A stretch of 64,000 nucleotides of DNA from Branchiostoma floridae. Its lineage: Eukaryota; Chordata; Leptocardii; Amphioxiformes; Branchiostomatidae. Location of the stretch: positions 8,970,377 to 9,034,376 of the forward strand of contig NC_049981.1 of the NCBI RefSeq assembly GCF_000003815.2. Direction: 5' to 3'. The notes beneath the pieces are model-generated. The model saw nothing but the letters and a program-made list of their open reading frames with translations, was not told the DNA's origin and made no database searches. Shown here piece after piece: positions 42,401 to 45,360 of the stretch. Position 1 is the stretch's first letter, and each line of letters opens with the position of its first letter. A program made the position numbers and the translations under genes.

Positions 42401-44697
42401 TCAATGCCGAAGGCCGGGGCCCGGGAGGCTCAGACAAATTTTGACCCTCTGGACCCTTTGATAAACCATTTCCTGCATTTTGGGGGCTCTAAGTGACGTT
42501 ATCTGGAATTTAACTTTAGGGGTATAATTTGTTACAAAGACTTATAACGGTGAATTTGGGATAACAAATAACGATTAATGTTGAATTAAAATGATCAATA
42601 ACGCTTCACGGATGATATACTGATAATGCTTAACATTGAATTAGAGCGGGTCAATAACAATTAAAATTAAAATGCCTTGTACGCTTTACAAGAAAAAGGC
42701 ATATAGATCCTCTTATATATGGACAGGAACATGTCACATTACAGTGTTGTTAACTTAATCATGAAATAATCATGGGTATAGCGTAACAGTTTTGGTATTG
42801 AGCTCTCACTGGCTGTAACATAACTCATCACTGCTGTTACATTTCTACCACTGTTTCCACAGTAAATTCCATCACACCGTGAACACCTCATTCCATCTTC
42901 AAACGCTGCAATTCATGCTTTCCACGAACAAAATGGCGACCGCCCTATGTTCCGAAATCCCTATGTTCCGAAATCCCTATATTCCGAAATCCCTATATTC
43001 CGAAATCCCTATGTTCCGAAATCTATCGTCTATGGAAGTGTTCCAACACACTAGTGTACCGACTGGCGTTGTACAGCGACCTGGGAGTCGATCAAAGCCA
43101 CATAAGTCCAGGCTGCGGACACGCAGTCAGCAAAATAGGAAGTTGCGGCCTATATATTATATCACGTTACCTTCTTTAAATATTCTCCTTTTTGTGTTAT
43201 TTGGGATGTCTTGAAATCTGTTAAAACTATAATAATAACAACAGAGGACTAACGTTAGCTCCATTGCAGATTTTAGCCGCAAACTTTTAACAAACCTAAA
43301 CGCGCACCATCGGCAAACATTTCAATGTATTATTTTTGTAACGCACCTAACCTCGTACCAGTTTGATAACATCATAATTTCAATACAATTCTTGACGAGG
43401 AAATGAAAAGATACACTCATGCATGAAAATGACATACGATATTTGCATGTATACTAAAAATTATTTTTAGATATGTATGCGAGTATCTCGGTCACCCATA
43501 AATCAATCAAAAACGAGACTATATAGCTAGGTAAATGGTTTACATTAAATGTGGTTAGCAAATGATAAAGTAAAGAAAAGTTTCAGCATAAATTTGCGAT
43601 TGAGTTTGGAGTCTCTGGACTCTGTTTCAGGTGCTAGAAAAAGGTTGAACTTGAAGTACATGTATTCTAGTTATTTCTATAAATAAAAAGGAACTAGAAT
43701 TCGAATTTCAGGTGTTTTCAGCTCAGTGGGACCCATGCGACCGTCGGAATCGGGTCGGCGTTCAGGCCGGTTATCATCGGGAAACTGTCTGGCTTCTTGG
43801 GTATTGTTACATGTACATGATTATAGTTGTGTGTCACAATAGTTGTGTGTCAAAATTTCGGAACATAGAGATTTCGGAACATTGGGATTTCGGAACATAG
43901 GGATTTCGGAACATGGGGATTTCGGAACATAGGGCTTGAACCGAACAAAATACCTGATGATACCTGAAAATTATTATTTTCCTCCCAATAATGTAACAAT
44001 AACGTTATCGAACCAGGAAACAGGAGTGAAAGGTTTTCATCGTAAAAAGGCTTGGATCTCTGTTACCTTCCAAGAAACATGTAGAAACATCCGGGAGTGT
44101 GTTTGCGTAGGAGGATTGTGTCAATATCGACTCCACGGAAACAAATGAATATTTAAGTACAGAGATGTTACAGTTAAGTAGAGTAGAGTAGAGTAGAGTA
44201 GAGTTCGGCATTAAAAAAAACATTATCGTTTTCGAGAAATTTCCTTCAGAGAGTGACTTCAACAAACGTATATTCCAAGTGAAAGTTGCCAGCCGAATTT
44301 TTGGGGTGAAACATCGTTCATTAAGGGGGAGGGGGGCGATAAATCAATCCAATACGTATGACAAAACAGGTTGGTTTTAGAAATTTTCTTGCCAGTTTTG
44401 TTTGGGTTGTTTCCAGACCATAAGCTGGTGTTGTTTGTGACAGCTTGTGTTCGCGGACAACAGAACATCTGTGGCTCTTATCGATCTCACTGCTAGCTGC
44501 AGGGATCGGCCTGTATAACAGCGAGTGCGAGGGGAAAATTACGCAGTCGGACGATGGCGGGGGGGCACAAACACGGTACGATAGCCCGAGAAAGCTTTTT
44601 AAGCGTGTGCTCTCCCTTTAGAACTGAACTATGCTCAGATTCTGCCAGAGAAACGCTTCGAACTCTTAAAAATAACGTAGGTATACTCACCGCACAT
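366..44697 (-). CDS. GFPT1: Glutamine:fructose-6-phosphate aminotransferase (isomerizing), N-terminal part, nine exons, 3' part outside window
   Basis: GFAT converts fructose-6-phosphate and glutamine to glucosamine-6-phosphate and glutamate, the entry and rate-limiting step of UDP-GlcNAc synthesis in the cytosol. Coding exons, in transcript order: 44697-44691, 27002-26895, 22075-21974, 19939-19814, 19241-19183, 17302-17168, 16983-16922, 13442-13363, 465-366. Joined they give 779 nt: 259 codons plus two bases, in frame throughout, with GT..AG at every junction. Visible hallmarks of the class II glutamine amidotransferase (Ntn) domain: MCGIFAY start with the Cys2 nucleophile, [33 protein letters not shown] and RRGSPLLIG. 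The two SIS isomerase domains must be encoded to the left of the window. An amphioxus gene would precede the vertebrate GFPT1/GFPT2 split, so the symbol stands for the pair; I cannot tell the paralogue. Neighbouring sequence is almost all transposons, and no other host gene is seen. Confidence 0.95.
466..2877. other. AT-rich intron 8 sequence, nothing recognised
   Basis: There are no convincing exons, RNA genes or repeat ends in this 2.4-kb part of GFAT intron 8. Short open frames on both strands have low-complexity, AT-driven composition and no recognisable protein motif. Confidence 0.5.
2881..3298. mobile_element. About 420-bp inverted-repeat element (MITE), first copy
   Basis: The ends are imperfect inverted repeats: the left end reads TTTAATTTCATGGTTCATGG and the reverse complement of the right end TTTAATTGATTGGTTCACGG. 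A second copy in the opposite orientation starts at 37,918 and runs into an assembly gap; both share the CACCAACTTTCTGGTG-type interior. No coding capacity. Confidence 0.75.
3393..3745 (+). pseudogene. 5' fragment of a mariner-family transposon (HTH start of transposase)
   Basis: A mariner-like 5' leader (GGGCGTGCAATAAGTAATG near 3,405) is followed by an ATG at 3583 that opens [18 protein letters not shown], then a [23 protein letters not shown] stretch. This is the first helix-turn-helix of Mos1-like transposases. The frame then leaves homology near 3,719 and stops within about ten codons, so the catalytic DDD domain is absent. The downstream 3,746-3,860 belongs to a different element (compare 11,980-12,150), so this is a chimera by nested insertion or deletion. 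Confidence 0.75.
3746..3860. repeat. Fragment homologous to the interior of the 11.0-12.4 kb element
   Basis: Blocks such as GTGGCAATAACC, AAAATGACAA, ATTCGACTAACC and GATTTTCCCACA appear in the same order as in 11,990-12,145. This marks it as an internal fragment of that DNA element family. Confidence 0.55.
4130..4740. other. Intron 8 sequence, nothing recognised
   Basis: I see no exon, repeat end or motif here beyond ordinary AT-rich intron sequence. Confidence 0.4.
4750..5040 (-). repeat. Dispersed repeat (GAAACGTCTGACCATTTCC family), first copy
   Basis: Read on the minus strand this contains GAAACGTCTGACCATTTCC, then CATATCC..CTT, CTTTTTGGCGTACC and GGATGTCTAACC. The same ordered blocks occur on the plus strand at 9,776-9,870, so it is an inverted pair of one dispersed family. 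No protein homology recognised. Confidence 0.65.
5281..5480 (+). repeat. Direct repeat flanking the CR1-like LINE, left copy
   Basis: GGTTGGGGGG...CCTTCCTGTTGAGGGTGGG...TATATAGCCTCTCT...ATGGCAGA.GAGTAG and CATTCTTTGTACC-like blocks recur in order at 9,330-9,590. The two copies flank the LINE in direct orientation. Confidence 0.7.
5800..6045 (+). repeat. LINE 3'-UTR-like repeat, copy 1 of 4
   Basis: Shares ordered blocks with 30,090-30,375, 31,605-31,815 and 32,285-32,575: CACAAATTGTAGAAAAAGG, CTTCCAAAAAGGAAGT, TTCATTGTCAC and TACCATGTACTT. The other copies end in GCATGAACTTGCAAATAAAC, a LINE-like 3' terminus. Confidence 0.65.
6089..6122 (+). repeat. Head of the AACAAGAGTTCG repeat family
   Basis: The block ACAAGAGTTCGGAGACCTCA plus CTCCATGAAAT also occurs at 49,452 and 50,948 (plus) and 16,290-16,325 (minus). 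It marks the 5' end of a dispersed family. Confidence 0.65.
6122..8475 (+). mobile_element. CR1-like non-LTR retrotransposon, 5'-truncated
   Basis: The element enters at the very end of an endonuclease domain (TSDHN, 6,137-6,151), then carries a complete reverse-transcriptase ORF and a 3' UTR. The UTR ends with a stem-loop (ATTCAGCC..GGCTGC near 8,421-8,441) and AAATAAATAAAC at about 8,465-8,476. The apurinic endonuclease and ORF1 are missing, typical 5' truncation. The same 3' stem-loop occurs in other LINE fragments here (41,687; 55,655). Confidence 0.85.
6125..8197 (+). CDS. CR1-like reverse transcriptase ORF (retrotransposon)
   Basis: The open frame runs from the stop at 6125-6127 to TAA at 8195-8197 with no interruption, about 690 codons. 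Seen in order: SDHN (end of endonuclease), a basic linker ([15 protein letters not shown]), [11 protein letters not shown]-like fingers ([13 protein letters not shown]), LRPISLTS, motif [11 protein letters not shown], motif [11 protein letters not shown], motif C FVDDLNLL, thumb motif [13 protein letters not shown], and the C-terminal [25 protein letters not shown] typical of CR1/Jockey elements. FVDD replaces the usual F/YADD; the catalytic aspartates are kept. The lack of stops suggests a fairly recent insertion. Codon use is more GC-rich than the surroundings. There is no natural start; the frame begins inside the original ORF2. Confidence 0.92.
8476..9245 (+). repeat. Octamer-pair / GGGGGCCC composite repeat with CA-rich tail
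   Basis: Begins with ATTATGCAAATT...ATTTGCATAATT pairs (8,617-8,655; 8,748-8,780). It continues with two CTAGGGGGCC/CAGGGGGCCC modules (8,917; 9,048), a GACAGACACACACAC run (9,160-9,205), and ends in the palindromic CTCCATTTTTCATGGAG near 9,217-9,234. The order matches other copies in this window. Confidence 0.75.
9330..9655 (+). repeat. Direct repeat flanking the CR1-like LINE, right copy
   Basis: Right-hand partner of 5,281-5,480. Its last part (9,600-9,655; GTTTCCTTTGGACTACT, GTCTTCCTCCTC) is the inverted match of 6,045-6,090 (AGGAAGACA..AGTCCAAAGGAAAC), so the LINE region also has an inverted pair of about 45 bp around it. Confidence 0.65.
9776..9875 (+). repeat. Dispersed repeat (GAAATGTCTGACCATTTCC family), second copy
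   Basis: Plus-strand copy of the repeat on the minus strand at 4,870-5,030, with GTCTGACCATTTCCAAAA, CATATCCAGTTGCTTGAG and CTGGATGTCTAACC in the same order. Confidence 0.65.
9900..11018. other. Intron 8 sequence, nothing recognised
   Basis: AT-rich sequence without recognisable exon, RNA gene or repeat boundary. Confidence 0.4.
11020..12416. mobile_element. 1.4-kb DNA transposon-like element with about 90-bp inverted termini
   Basis: The left end (CGTCAGAGGGTC, then runs of A/T, CCTAAGCCTTCCCCC) is the inverted match of the right end (AGGGCTTAGGAAAA..GACCCTCTGACG). No transposase ORF is visible and no clear target duplication is seen. Another inverted-repeat element (11,259-11,796) sits inside it. 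Confidence 0.75.
11259..11796. mobile_element. TACAGTCAAACCTG MITE, complete copy
   Basis: The ends are ATACAGTCAAACCTG at the left and its reverse complement CAGGTTTGACTGTAT at the right, about 538 bp apart. The interior has GCGGCCACTCAAGGGAC and CAGGTGGCCACT blocks. TA at both edges is compatible with a TA target duplication. Further copies lie at 41,148-41,594 and 41,761-41,995, and a remnant end at 16,809-16,826. Confidence 0.85.
12417..13010. other. Intron 8 sequence with a short 29-bp tandem duplication
   Basis: A block TTTCATTGAACATGAACCTA is repeated at 12,451 and 12,480. Otherwise nothing recognised. Confidence 0.45.
13015..13345. repeat. GC-rich hairpin-forming repeat next to exon 8
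   Basis: The arms GTGTATTCC (near 13,209) and GGAATACAC (near 13,315) bracket a GC-rich core with two CCCTCCCGCGGGTCGG / CCTTCCCGCGGTCGGG modules. It is CpG-rich against an AT-rich intron, so it is probably a small inserted element. No protein match recognised. Confidence 0.5.
13363..13442 (-). CDS. GFPT1: GFAT coding exon 8
   Basis: 80 bp, acceptor TAG, donor GTAAGG. It encodes [27 protein letters not shown] plus one base of a Gly codon. The exon ends in codon 227, at or next to the place where vertebrate GFPT1 carries its muscle-specific alternative insert. Exon 9 joins it in frame 12.9 kb away; an alternative exon in between was not recognised. Confidence 0.93.
14268..14312 (-). repeat. 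Octamer-pair repeat fragment, left of the 14.4-16.2 kb insertion
   Basis: CATTATGCAAATAAG and CTCATTTGCATAATTAAT form the usual inverted pair. In minus orientation it continues the copy whose head is at 16,240-16,325, so the 1.84-kb element between them was inserted into one octamer repeat. Confidence 0.65.
14396..16236. mobile_element. 1.84-kb inverted-repeat DNA element with subterminal repeats
   Basis: The left end TGTAACGGCACTTCATATTA is matched inverted at the right end (TGAAGTGCCGTTACA near 16,222-16,236). A subterminal ATTAATTCGTCA block recurs at 14,414, 14,631 (variant) and twice at 16,186-16,215. The interior is CpG-rich. No transposase recognised and no clear target duplication, so it is probably non-autonomous. 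Confidence 0.78.
16237..16325 (-). repeat. Octamer repeat with its AACAAGA head, minus strand
   Basis: On the minus strand it reads AACAAGACTTCGGAGACCTC, then CTCCATGAATTATT and ATTATGCAAATGAG. This shows that the AACAAGAGTTCG head and the octamer body belong to one repeat family. Confidence 0.65.
16922..16983 (-). CDS. GFPT1: GFAT coding exon 7
   Basis: 62 bp, phase 0 to 2, acceptor CAG, donor GTAGTG. It encodes [20 protein letters not shown] plus two bases completed by exon 8. It corresponds to the vertebrate EGAFALVFKSVHFPGQ segment. Confidence 0.95.
17168..17302 (-). CDS. GFPT1: GFAT coding exon 6
   Basis: 135 bp, exactly 45 codons, phase 0 to 0, acceptor CAG, donor GTCAGT. It encodes [28 protein letters not shown] and LVEGTVQQL. 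The SDTDTE aspartate contacts the substrate glutamine in characterised homologues. Confidence 0.95.
17340..17415. repeat. Octamer repeat fragment in intron 5
   Basis: Two direct ATTATGCAAAT octamers (17,363 and 17,391), just upstream of exon 6 on the minus strand. Confidence 0.55.
17824..18053 (+). CDS. Small unidentified ORF inside GFAT intron 5 (possible retrocopy or element fragment)
   Basis: A 76-codon frame whose second half ([20 protein letters not shown] then [14 protein letters not shown]) has protein-like, charged helical composition unlike the flanking AT-rich intron. A GTAG acceptor-like sequence directly precedes DKTKS (17,923), and an ATGGCGGGAAAA start context lies at 17,860 in another frame. 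I do not recognise the family. It could be a gene fragment carried by a transposon, an exon of an opposite-strand nested gene, or chance. Confidence 0.25.
18389..19110 (+). repeat. Octamer-pair repeat cluster with LINE-like 3' tail
   Basis: Octamer pairs lie at 18,455-18,483, 18,574-18,604 and 18,858-18,893. A LINE-like end GTGCAATAAAG(TTCATTCATTCATTCAT) lies at 18,781-18,810, and a CTAGGGGGCCCAAACC module at 19,022. The first 150 bp (18,389-18,535) recur at 20,160-20,305. Confidence 0.65.
19183..19241 (-). CDS. GFPT1: GFAT coding exon 5 (oxyanion loop)
   Basis: 59 bp, acceptor CAG, donor GTAAGT; ends in phase 0. It encodes [20 protein letters not shown]. The Asn-Gly pair of HNGIITN forms the oxyanion hole of the glutaminase. 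Confidence 0.95.
19814..19939 (-). CDS. GFPT1: GFAT coding exon 4 (RWATHG motif)
   Basis: 126 bp, acceptor TAG, donor GTAAGC. It encodes residues 73-114 and contains [12 protein letters not shown] followed by [11 protein letters not shown]. The Arg-Trp-Ala-Thr-His-Gly motif binds and orients glutamine in the active site in this family. Confidence 0.95.
20160..20305 (+). repeat. Second copy of the 18,389-18,535 segment
   Basis: Shares ATCCTAACCTTTACAACTGC, ATTATGCAAATTA-type octamers, CTCATTTGCATAAAT and CTCCTCCACCA.ACAACA in the same order and orientation as the copy 1.77 kb to the left. Confidence 0.7.
20310..21973. other. GFAT intron 3, no host feature recognised
   Basis: Contains scattered low-complexity AT sequence and a purine-rich GAAGAAAGAAGAAGCAGAAA block near 21,672 of the type ending dispersed repeats. 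No exon-like stretch found between exons 4 and 3. Confidence 0.4.
21974..22075 (-). CDS. GFPT1: GFAT coding exon 3
   Basis: 102 bp with acceptor CAG and donor GTAAAG. It encodes about residues 39-72: GIGVDGGND, then an acidic stretch and ILIKKRGKV followed by INLQEEIQ. The length and the IKKKGKV-like core match the vertebrate exon; the segment between them is diverged, as expected for this surface loop. Confidence 0.93.
22076..24370. other. GFAT intron 2, no host feature recognised
   Basis: 22,330-23,130 is relatively CpG-rich and may be a decayed inserted element, but I find no clean termini. The rest is AT-rich intron. Confidence 0.4.
24376..26454. mobile_element. 2.08-kb inverted-repeat DNA transposon with TA target duplication
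   Basis: The left end CCTACATGAAAATTCAAGCG and the reverse complement of the right end CCTATGTGAAAATTCAAGCG match at 18 of 20 bases, and each is flanked by TA. Both subterminal regions (24,400-24,620; 25,830-26,430) are dense in CGTCCGG / GACGG / GCGTCTG motifs, strongly GC-rich; the middle is AT-rich. No transposase recognised. A TA duplication fits Tc1/mariner-like or IS4EU-like mobilisation, which is inference. Confidence 0.82.
26895..27002 (-). CDS. GFPT1: GFAT coding exon 2
   Basis: 108 bp, phase 1 to phase 1, acceptor CAG at 27003-27005, donor GTGAGT at 26889-26894. It encodes residues 3-38 (IFAYLNF...VPKKRKEI...[17 protein letters not shown]). The [13 protein letters not shown] stretch is the glutaminase-domain signature near the N terminus. 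It is separated from exon 1 by 17.7 kb of intron holding several retrotransposons. Confidence 0.95.
27180..27480 (+). pseudogene. LINE fragment (linker between endonuclease and RT)
   Basis: Two overlapping frames together resemble the linker preceding the RT of Jockey/CR1-group LINEs: [15 protein letters not shown], then [19 protein letters not shown], then [14 protein letters not shown] frameshift lies near 27,310-27,340. The RT itself is absent, so it is a fragment, probably related to the 33.5-kb element. Confidence 0.7.
27655..28045. repeat. GC-rich repeat with CCCGTCGG/CCGACGGG-type motifs
   Basis: GACCGTCGGTC, GACCGACGGGG and CCCGCTAAAGGCGGG palindromic blocks are found here, and related CCCGTCGGG blocks at 33,040-33,245. 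Probably one dispersed element family; ends not resolved. Confidence 0.45.
28060..30030. other. Intron 1 sequence, nothing recognised
   Basis: AT-rich, with a poly-T run near 29,346. I see no exon, repeat terminus or protein-like frame. Confidence 0.4.
30036..30070 (+). repeat. Partial terminal repeat of the TRIM-like family
   Basis: AGTGGGGTTCAAGCGCTGCC followed by AAACTGACCACG is identical to the start of the solo terminal repeat at 30,237-30,268. It is a truncated relic. Confidence 0.5.
30085..30380 (+). repeat. LINE 3'-UTR-like repeat, copy 2 of 4, interrupted
   Basis: Same family as 5,800-6,045 and ending GCATGAACTTGCAAATAAAC (30,350-30,369). It is split at about 30,229 by a 66-bp solo terminal repeat. 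Confidence 0.7.
30230..30295 (+). mobile_element. Solo terminal repeat related to the TRIM-like element, tRNA part deleted
   Basis: Starts TGTAACAGTGG and ends TGGTTGTTTCA, i.e. the termini of the 176-bp repeats at 30.4-30.9 kb in opposite orientation. The central tRNA-like portion is missing. It interrupts the LINE-tail repeat around it. Confidence 0.65.
30421..30876 (-). mobile_element. TRIM-like miniature LTR retrotransposon with tRNA-like LTRs
   Basis: Two direct repeats of about 176 bp (30,421-30,596 and 30,701-30,876, one base different) begin TG and end CA and flank about 104 bp. In minus orientation the sequence right after the first repeat is C-TGGTTCCCATGCCG, starting with the TGG of a primer-binding site. 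Right before the second repeat is GAAAAGAAAAGGGGGAG, a polypurine tract. The flanks share CAG/CAGG, a possible target duplication. There is no coding capacity. Each repeat has a tRNA-like A box TGGCCGAACGG and B box GGTTCGAATCC. The purine tract context (TTCGAGGACGAATCTTG) resembles ends of Ty3/Gypsy elements, which is inference. Confidence 0.75.
31605..31825 (+). repeat. LINE 3'-UTR-like repeat, copy 3 of 4
   Basis: Blocks AAACTGTAGAAAAGGTGGGG, TTCATTGTCACTTGTATAT and TACTTGCAATTAGCC...GCATGAACTTGCAAATAAAC, then TCTATTATT. Same order as the other copies; the terminus suggests a LINE family whose coding part is not in the window. Confidence 0.7.
32285..32577 (+). repeat. LINE 3'-UTR-like repeat, copy 4 of 4
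   Basis: Contains AAAAAGTGGGAC..CTTCCACTGCTTCCAGAAAAG and ends CAATCAGCCTTCGGGCAAGAACTTGCAAATACAAC-like sequence just before the gap. Confidence 0.6.
32578..32747. other. Assembly gap (170 N)
   Basis: Run of N; reading frames crossing it are meaningless. Confidence 0.99.
33035..33320. repeat. CCCGTCGG-rich repeat
   Basis: GAGCCCGTCGGGTTCG, CCTCTGAGAGGTGTGAGG (hairpin with ACACCTCTCCC) and CCGACGGG blocks. Related in motif to 27,655-28,045. No coding signal. Confidence 0.45.
33476..35286 (+). CDS. LINE reverse transcriptase, main frame
   Basis: About 600 codons. In order: [20 protein letters not shown] (pre-RT), [48 protein letters not shown], motif [15 protein letters not shown], motif [16 protein letters not shown], motif [12 protein letters not shown], then [21 protein letters not shown] and a LYGSEIWG thumb region. 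All catalytic aspartates are present (D in motif A, ADD in motif C). The frame ends with LRISCHKL at a TAA created by a frameshift; the conserved continuation follows in another frame. It starts inside ORF2, so no native start exists. The clade within the Jockey/CR1/L2 group is not resolved. Confidence 0.9.
35289..35607 (+). pseudogene. LINE ORF2 C-terminus with zinc-binding motif, frameshifted
   Basis: [19 protein letters not shown] is followed by [15 protein letters not shown], a C-x2-C..H-x4-C type zinc motif typical of the C-terminus of this LINE group. It lies out of frame with the upstream RT by one small indel near 35,288-35,295. That disables the element unless the shift is a sequencing error. 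Confidence 0.82.
35725..36780 (+). repeat. Tandem array, six diverged 130-260-bp units
   Basis: The marker GGTGTATTGGT with CTTACGG/TTTCACGG in front occurs at about 35,766, 36,026, 36,261, 36,447, 36,626 and 36,761. Each unit also carries AGCAGATGCGTGA, GCGTTCGCATCTGTATCTGC and ATTATGGATGTAAT blocks. The array starts directly after the LINE tail and stops short of the next gap. Confidence 0.8.
36847..37331. other. Assembly gap (485 N)
   Basis: Run of N. Confidence 0.99.
37515..37600 (+). repeat. Octamer-pair repeat fragment
   Basis: ATTAATTATGCAAATGAAGA and CTTATTTGCATAATTAATTC form the paired octamer, followed by TTATTATGCGAATGAGATCA. Confidence 0.65.
37572..37925 (-). CDS. Unidentified 117-codon ORF in GFAT intron 1
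   Basis: An open frame with a mixed amino-acid composition and a CSNNNCVPC cysteine pair. It overlaps the end of the octamer fragment and abuts the second MITE copy. I recognise no family; it may be an exon relic carried by a transposon or chance. No splice or promoter signal seen. Confidence 0.15.
   Translation of the reverse strand: MALPPYIRVNDVSIFNLRKYCLGIHTQNYTAAPQTSPEKICSNNNCVPCLRPFSATIYEAQIFNIFDIDFRSPFLQCNFLITLVQTHLKALRLNSQFHNCETRQSHYDLIRIINEKK
37918..38276. mobile_element. Second copy of the 2.9-kb MITE, reverse orientation, cut by a gap
   Basis: Starts GGCCATACCAATTTAATTCA then TTGGTTCACGGATTCGCTCG, the reverse complement of the right end at 3,260-3,298. It keeps CAACTTTCTGGTGTAGCAAA and CAGGTGCTGTTACTG interior blocks. 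The right end lies in the N run. Confidence 0.75.
38277..38683. other. Assembly gap (407 N)
   Basis: Run of N inside or beside the MITE. Confidence 0.99.
38684..39198. repeat. Repeat-derived intron sequence
   Basis: Begins with TCAAAACATAACCTTGTCAT and CTGGCGAAGG, the tail of the octamer/GGGGGCCC family; the remainder is unclassified. Confidence 0.45.
39199..39529. other. Assembly gap (331 N)
   Basis: Run of N at the left edge of the octamer tandem array. Confidence 0.99.
39530..40720 (+). repeat. Tandem 246-bp octamer-repeat array with GGGGGCCC modules and tail
   Basis: The marker CATGGAATG / ATGGAATGCAG recurs at 39,717, 39,963 and 40,209, a strict 246-bp period. Each period has two inverted octamer pairs (ATTATGCAAATTAGC..GATTTGCATAATT and ATTATGCAAATGAG..ATTTGCATAATT) and ATCATGACGATCCGTC. 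Two CTAGGGGGCCC modules follow (40,409; 40,541), then CAGACACACACACAGAC and the CATAACCTTAGCCATTCTGG tail. Confidence 0.85.
40745..41105 (+). pseudogene. CR1-like LINE C-terminal fragment
   Basis: Frames together give the C-terminal region of a CR1 element: [46 protein letters not shown], then after frameshifts [16 protein letters not shown] and a stop at 41,103. It resembles the end of the 6.1-8.2 kb ORF. Its 3' UTR seems to continue at about 41,590-41,720 beyond an inserted MITE. Confidence 0.8.
41148..41594. mobile_element. TACAGTCAAACCTG MITE, copy with gap in the middle
   Basis: AGAGTCAAACCTGTATTT lies on the left and CAGGTTTGACTGTATAC on the right of an N run, so both termini are present and the interior is unsequenced (41,163-41,579). 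It interrupts the 3' UTR of the CR1 fragment. Confidence 0.75.
41163..41579. other. Assembly gap (417 N)
   Basis: Run of N within the MITE. Confidence 0.99.
41595..41730 (+). repeat. CR1 3' UTR remainder with stem-loop
   Basis: GTAATTCAGCCGTCCAGCTG near 41,670 is followed by TTCAATAAAACCC. This matches the 3' stem-loop plus polyadenylation-like end of the CR1 element at 8,421-8,475. Confidence 0.6.
41761..41995. mobile_element. TACAGTCAAACCTG MITE, partial copy
   Basis: Starts GTACAGTCAAACCTGTATTA, continues with GTGGCCACCTGGCCATTA and TCGGTCCCTTGGATTTT, and ends near ACAGCGGCCAC without the far terminus. Confidence 0.65.
42942..43935. mobile_element. 994-bp element with inverted termini of five 16-bp tandem repeats
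   Basis: The left terminus is five head-to-tail units of CCCTATGTTCCGAAAT (variants with ATATTCC) at 42,943-43,022. The right terminus, 43,855-43,935, is five units of the reverse complement with point variants. The outermost bases GCCCTATGTTCCGAAAT are identical at both ends. The interior holds about 830 bp without a recognisable protein. It lies in GFAT intron 1, about 0.8 kb from exon 1. Confidence 0.85.
44173..44203. repeat. AGAGT pentanucleotide microsatellite
   Basis: About five perfect TAGAG units. Confidence 0.9.
44691..44697 (-). CDS. GFPT1: GFAT coding exon 1 (Met-Cys-Gly start, 7 coding bases)
   Basis: On the minus strand the sequence reads ATGTGCG followed by the donor GTGAGT (revcomp at 44685-44690). 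It encodes Met, Cys and the first base of Gly; exon 2 begins GA, completing GGA and continuing IFAYLNF. After Met removal the Cys becomes the N-terminal nucleophile of the glutaminase. The 5' UTR runs upstream through about 44,700-44,770, transcription start not determinable. The start is chosen because GFAT proteins begin MCGI and because the phase fits exon 2 exactly. Confidence 0.9.
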
Positions 44698-44930
44698 TCT
44701 GAGTCCTTAGAAACTTGAGAACGTGTGAGAACAGAAAAACGCACGACAGCCTTGCAGACGAATTTCTACTTTTTGGCAACCCTGAGTCAAGATTTACGTG
44801 GCAGCGAAATGCTGCGAGTTGATTGGTGGCTTGGATGATTGGGTCAACACAGGTCACTCAATCATGTGACCCATCTTGAACAGCTGATTGGCGGGAATGG
44901 CACTTCCGGGAGCATGGCCTTCGAAACTGT
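44698..44930 (-). promoter_or_regulatory. Putative GFAT promoter and 5' UTR
   Basis: Upstream of the start codon, read on the minus strand, there are three CCAAT boxes (ATTGG on plus at 44822-44826, 44838-44842, 44887-44891). There is an ACGTGGC core on plus at 44796-44802 about 100 bp before the ATG. A TCATGTGA E-box lies near 44862-44869, and GGCGGGAA, an E2F-like site, near 44890-44897. No TATA box is evident. The role as promoter is inferred from position and motif clustering. Confidence 0.5.
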
Positions 44931-45221
44931 GTCTGTGATACACGTATACTATATGCCTTAACAAACTTTAATAAATCAGTTGATTTGTATCACCCTAACT
45001 CCAGAACAGACTGTAACAAATCACGCATGCAGGTAATTAAAATCTTACTTTCTTATTAAACAACATTCAATATAATTGTCCGGATCTAGCCGTGGTGAAA
45101 CGTTCAGGTACTCATTAGATTCTATGATTCAGTATGATTGTTTTGAATGACGTCCTCACTTTGCGTCATCTGGGGCGTGGTTGCCTCTTCTGTTGAAAGT
45201 ATAGAACAAATAAGTTTCCTG

Positions 45222-45340
45222 AGGGCGTGTCCTAAAGCGTCAATTGTTCGGGGAGATGAGGGCGTGTCCTAAAGCGTCAATTGTTCGGGGAGATTTGTTC
45301 AGAGGTGTTAATTGTTCCGGGAGATTTGTGATGGTGTTGA
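45222..45340. repeat. 37-bp tandem duplication upstream of GFAT
   Basis: The unit GAGGGCGTGTCCTAAAGCGT plus CAATTGTTCGGGGAGAT occurs twice in direct contact, followed by a diverged third (AGAGGTGTTAATTGTTCCGG). Confidence 0.85.
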
Positions 45341-45360
45341 GTGTGTCAATAGCCTAAACA

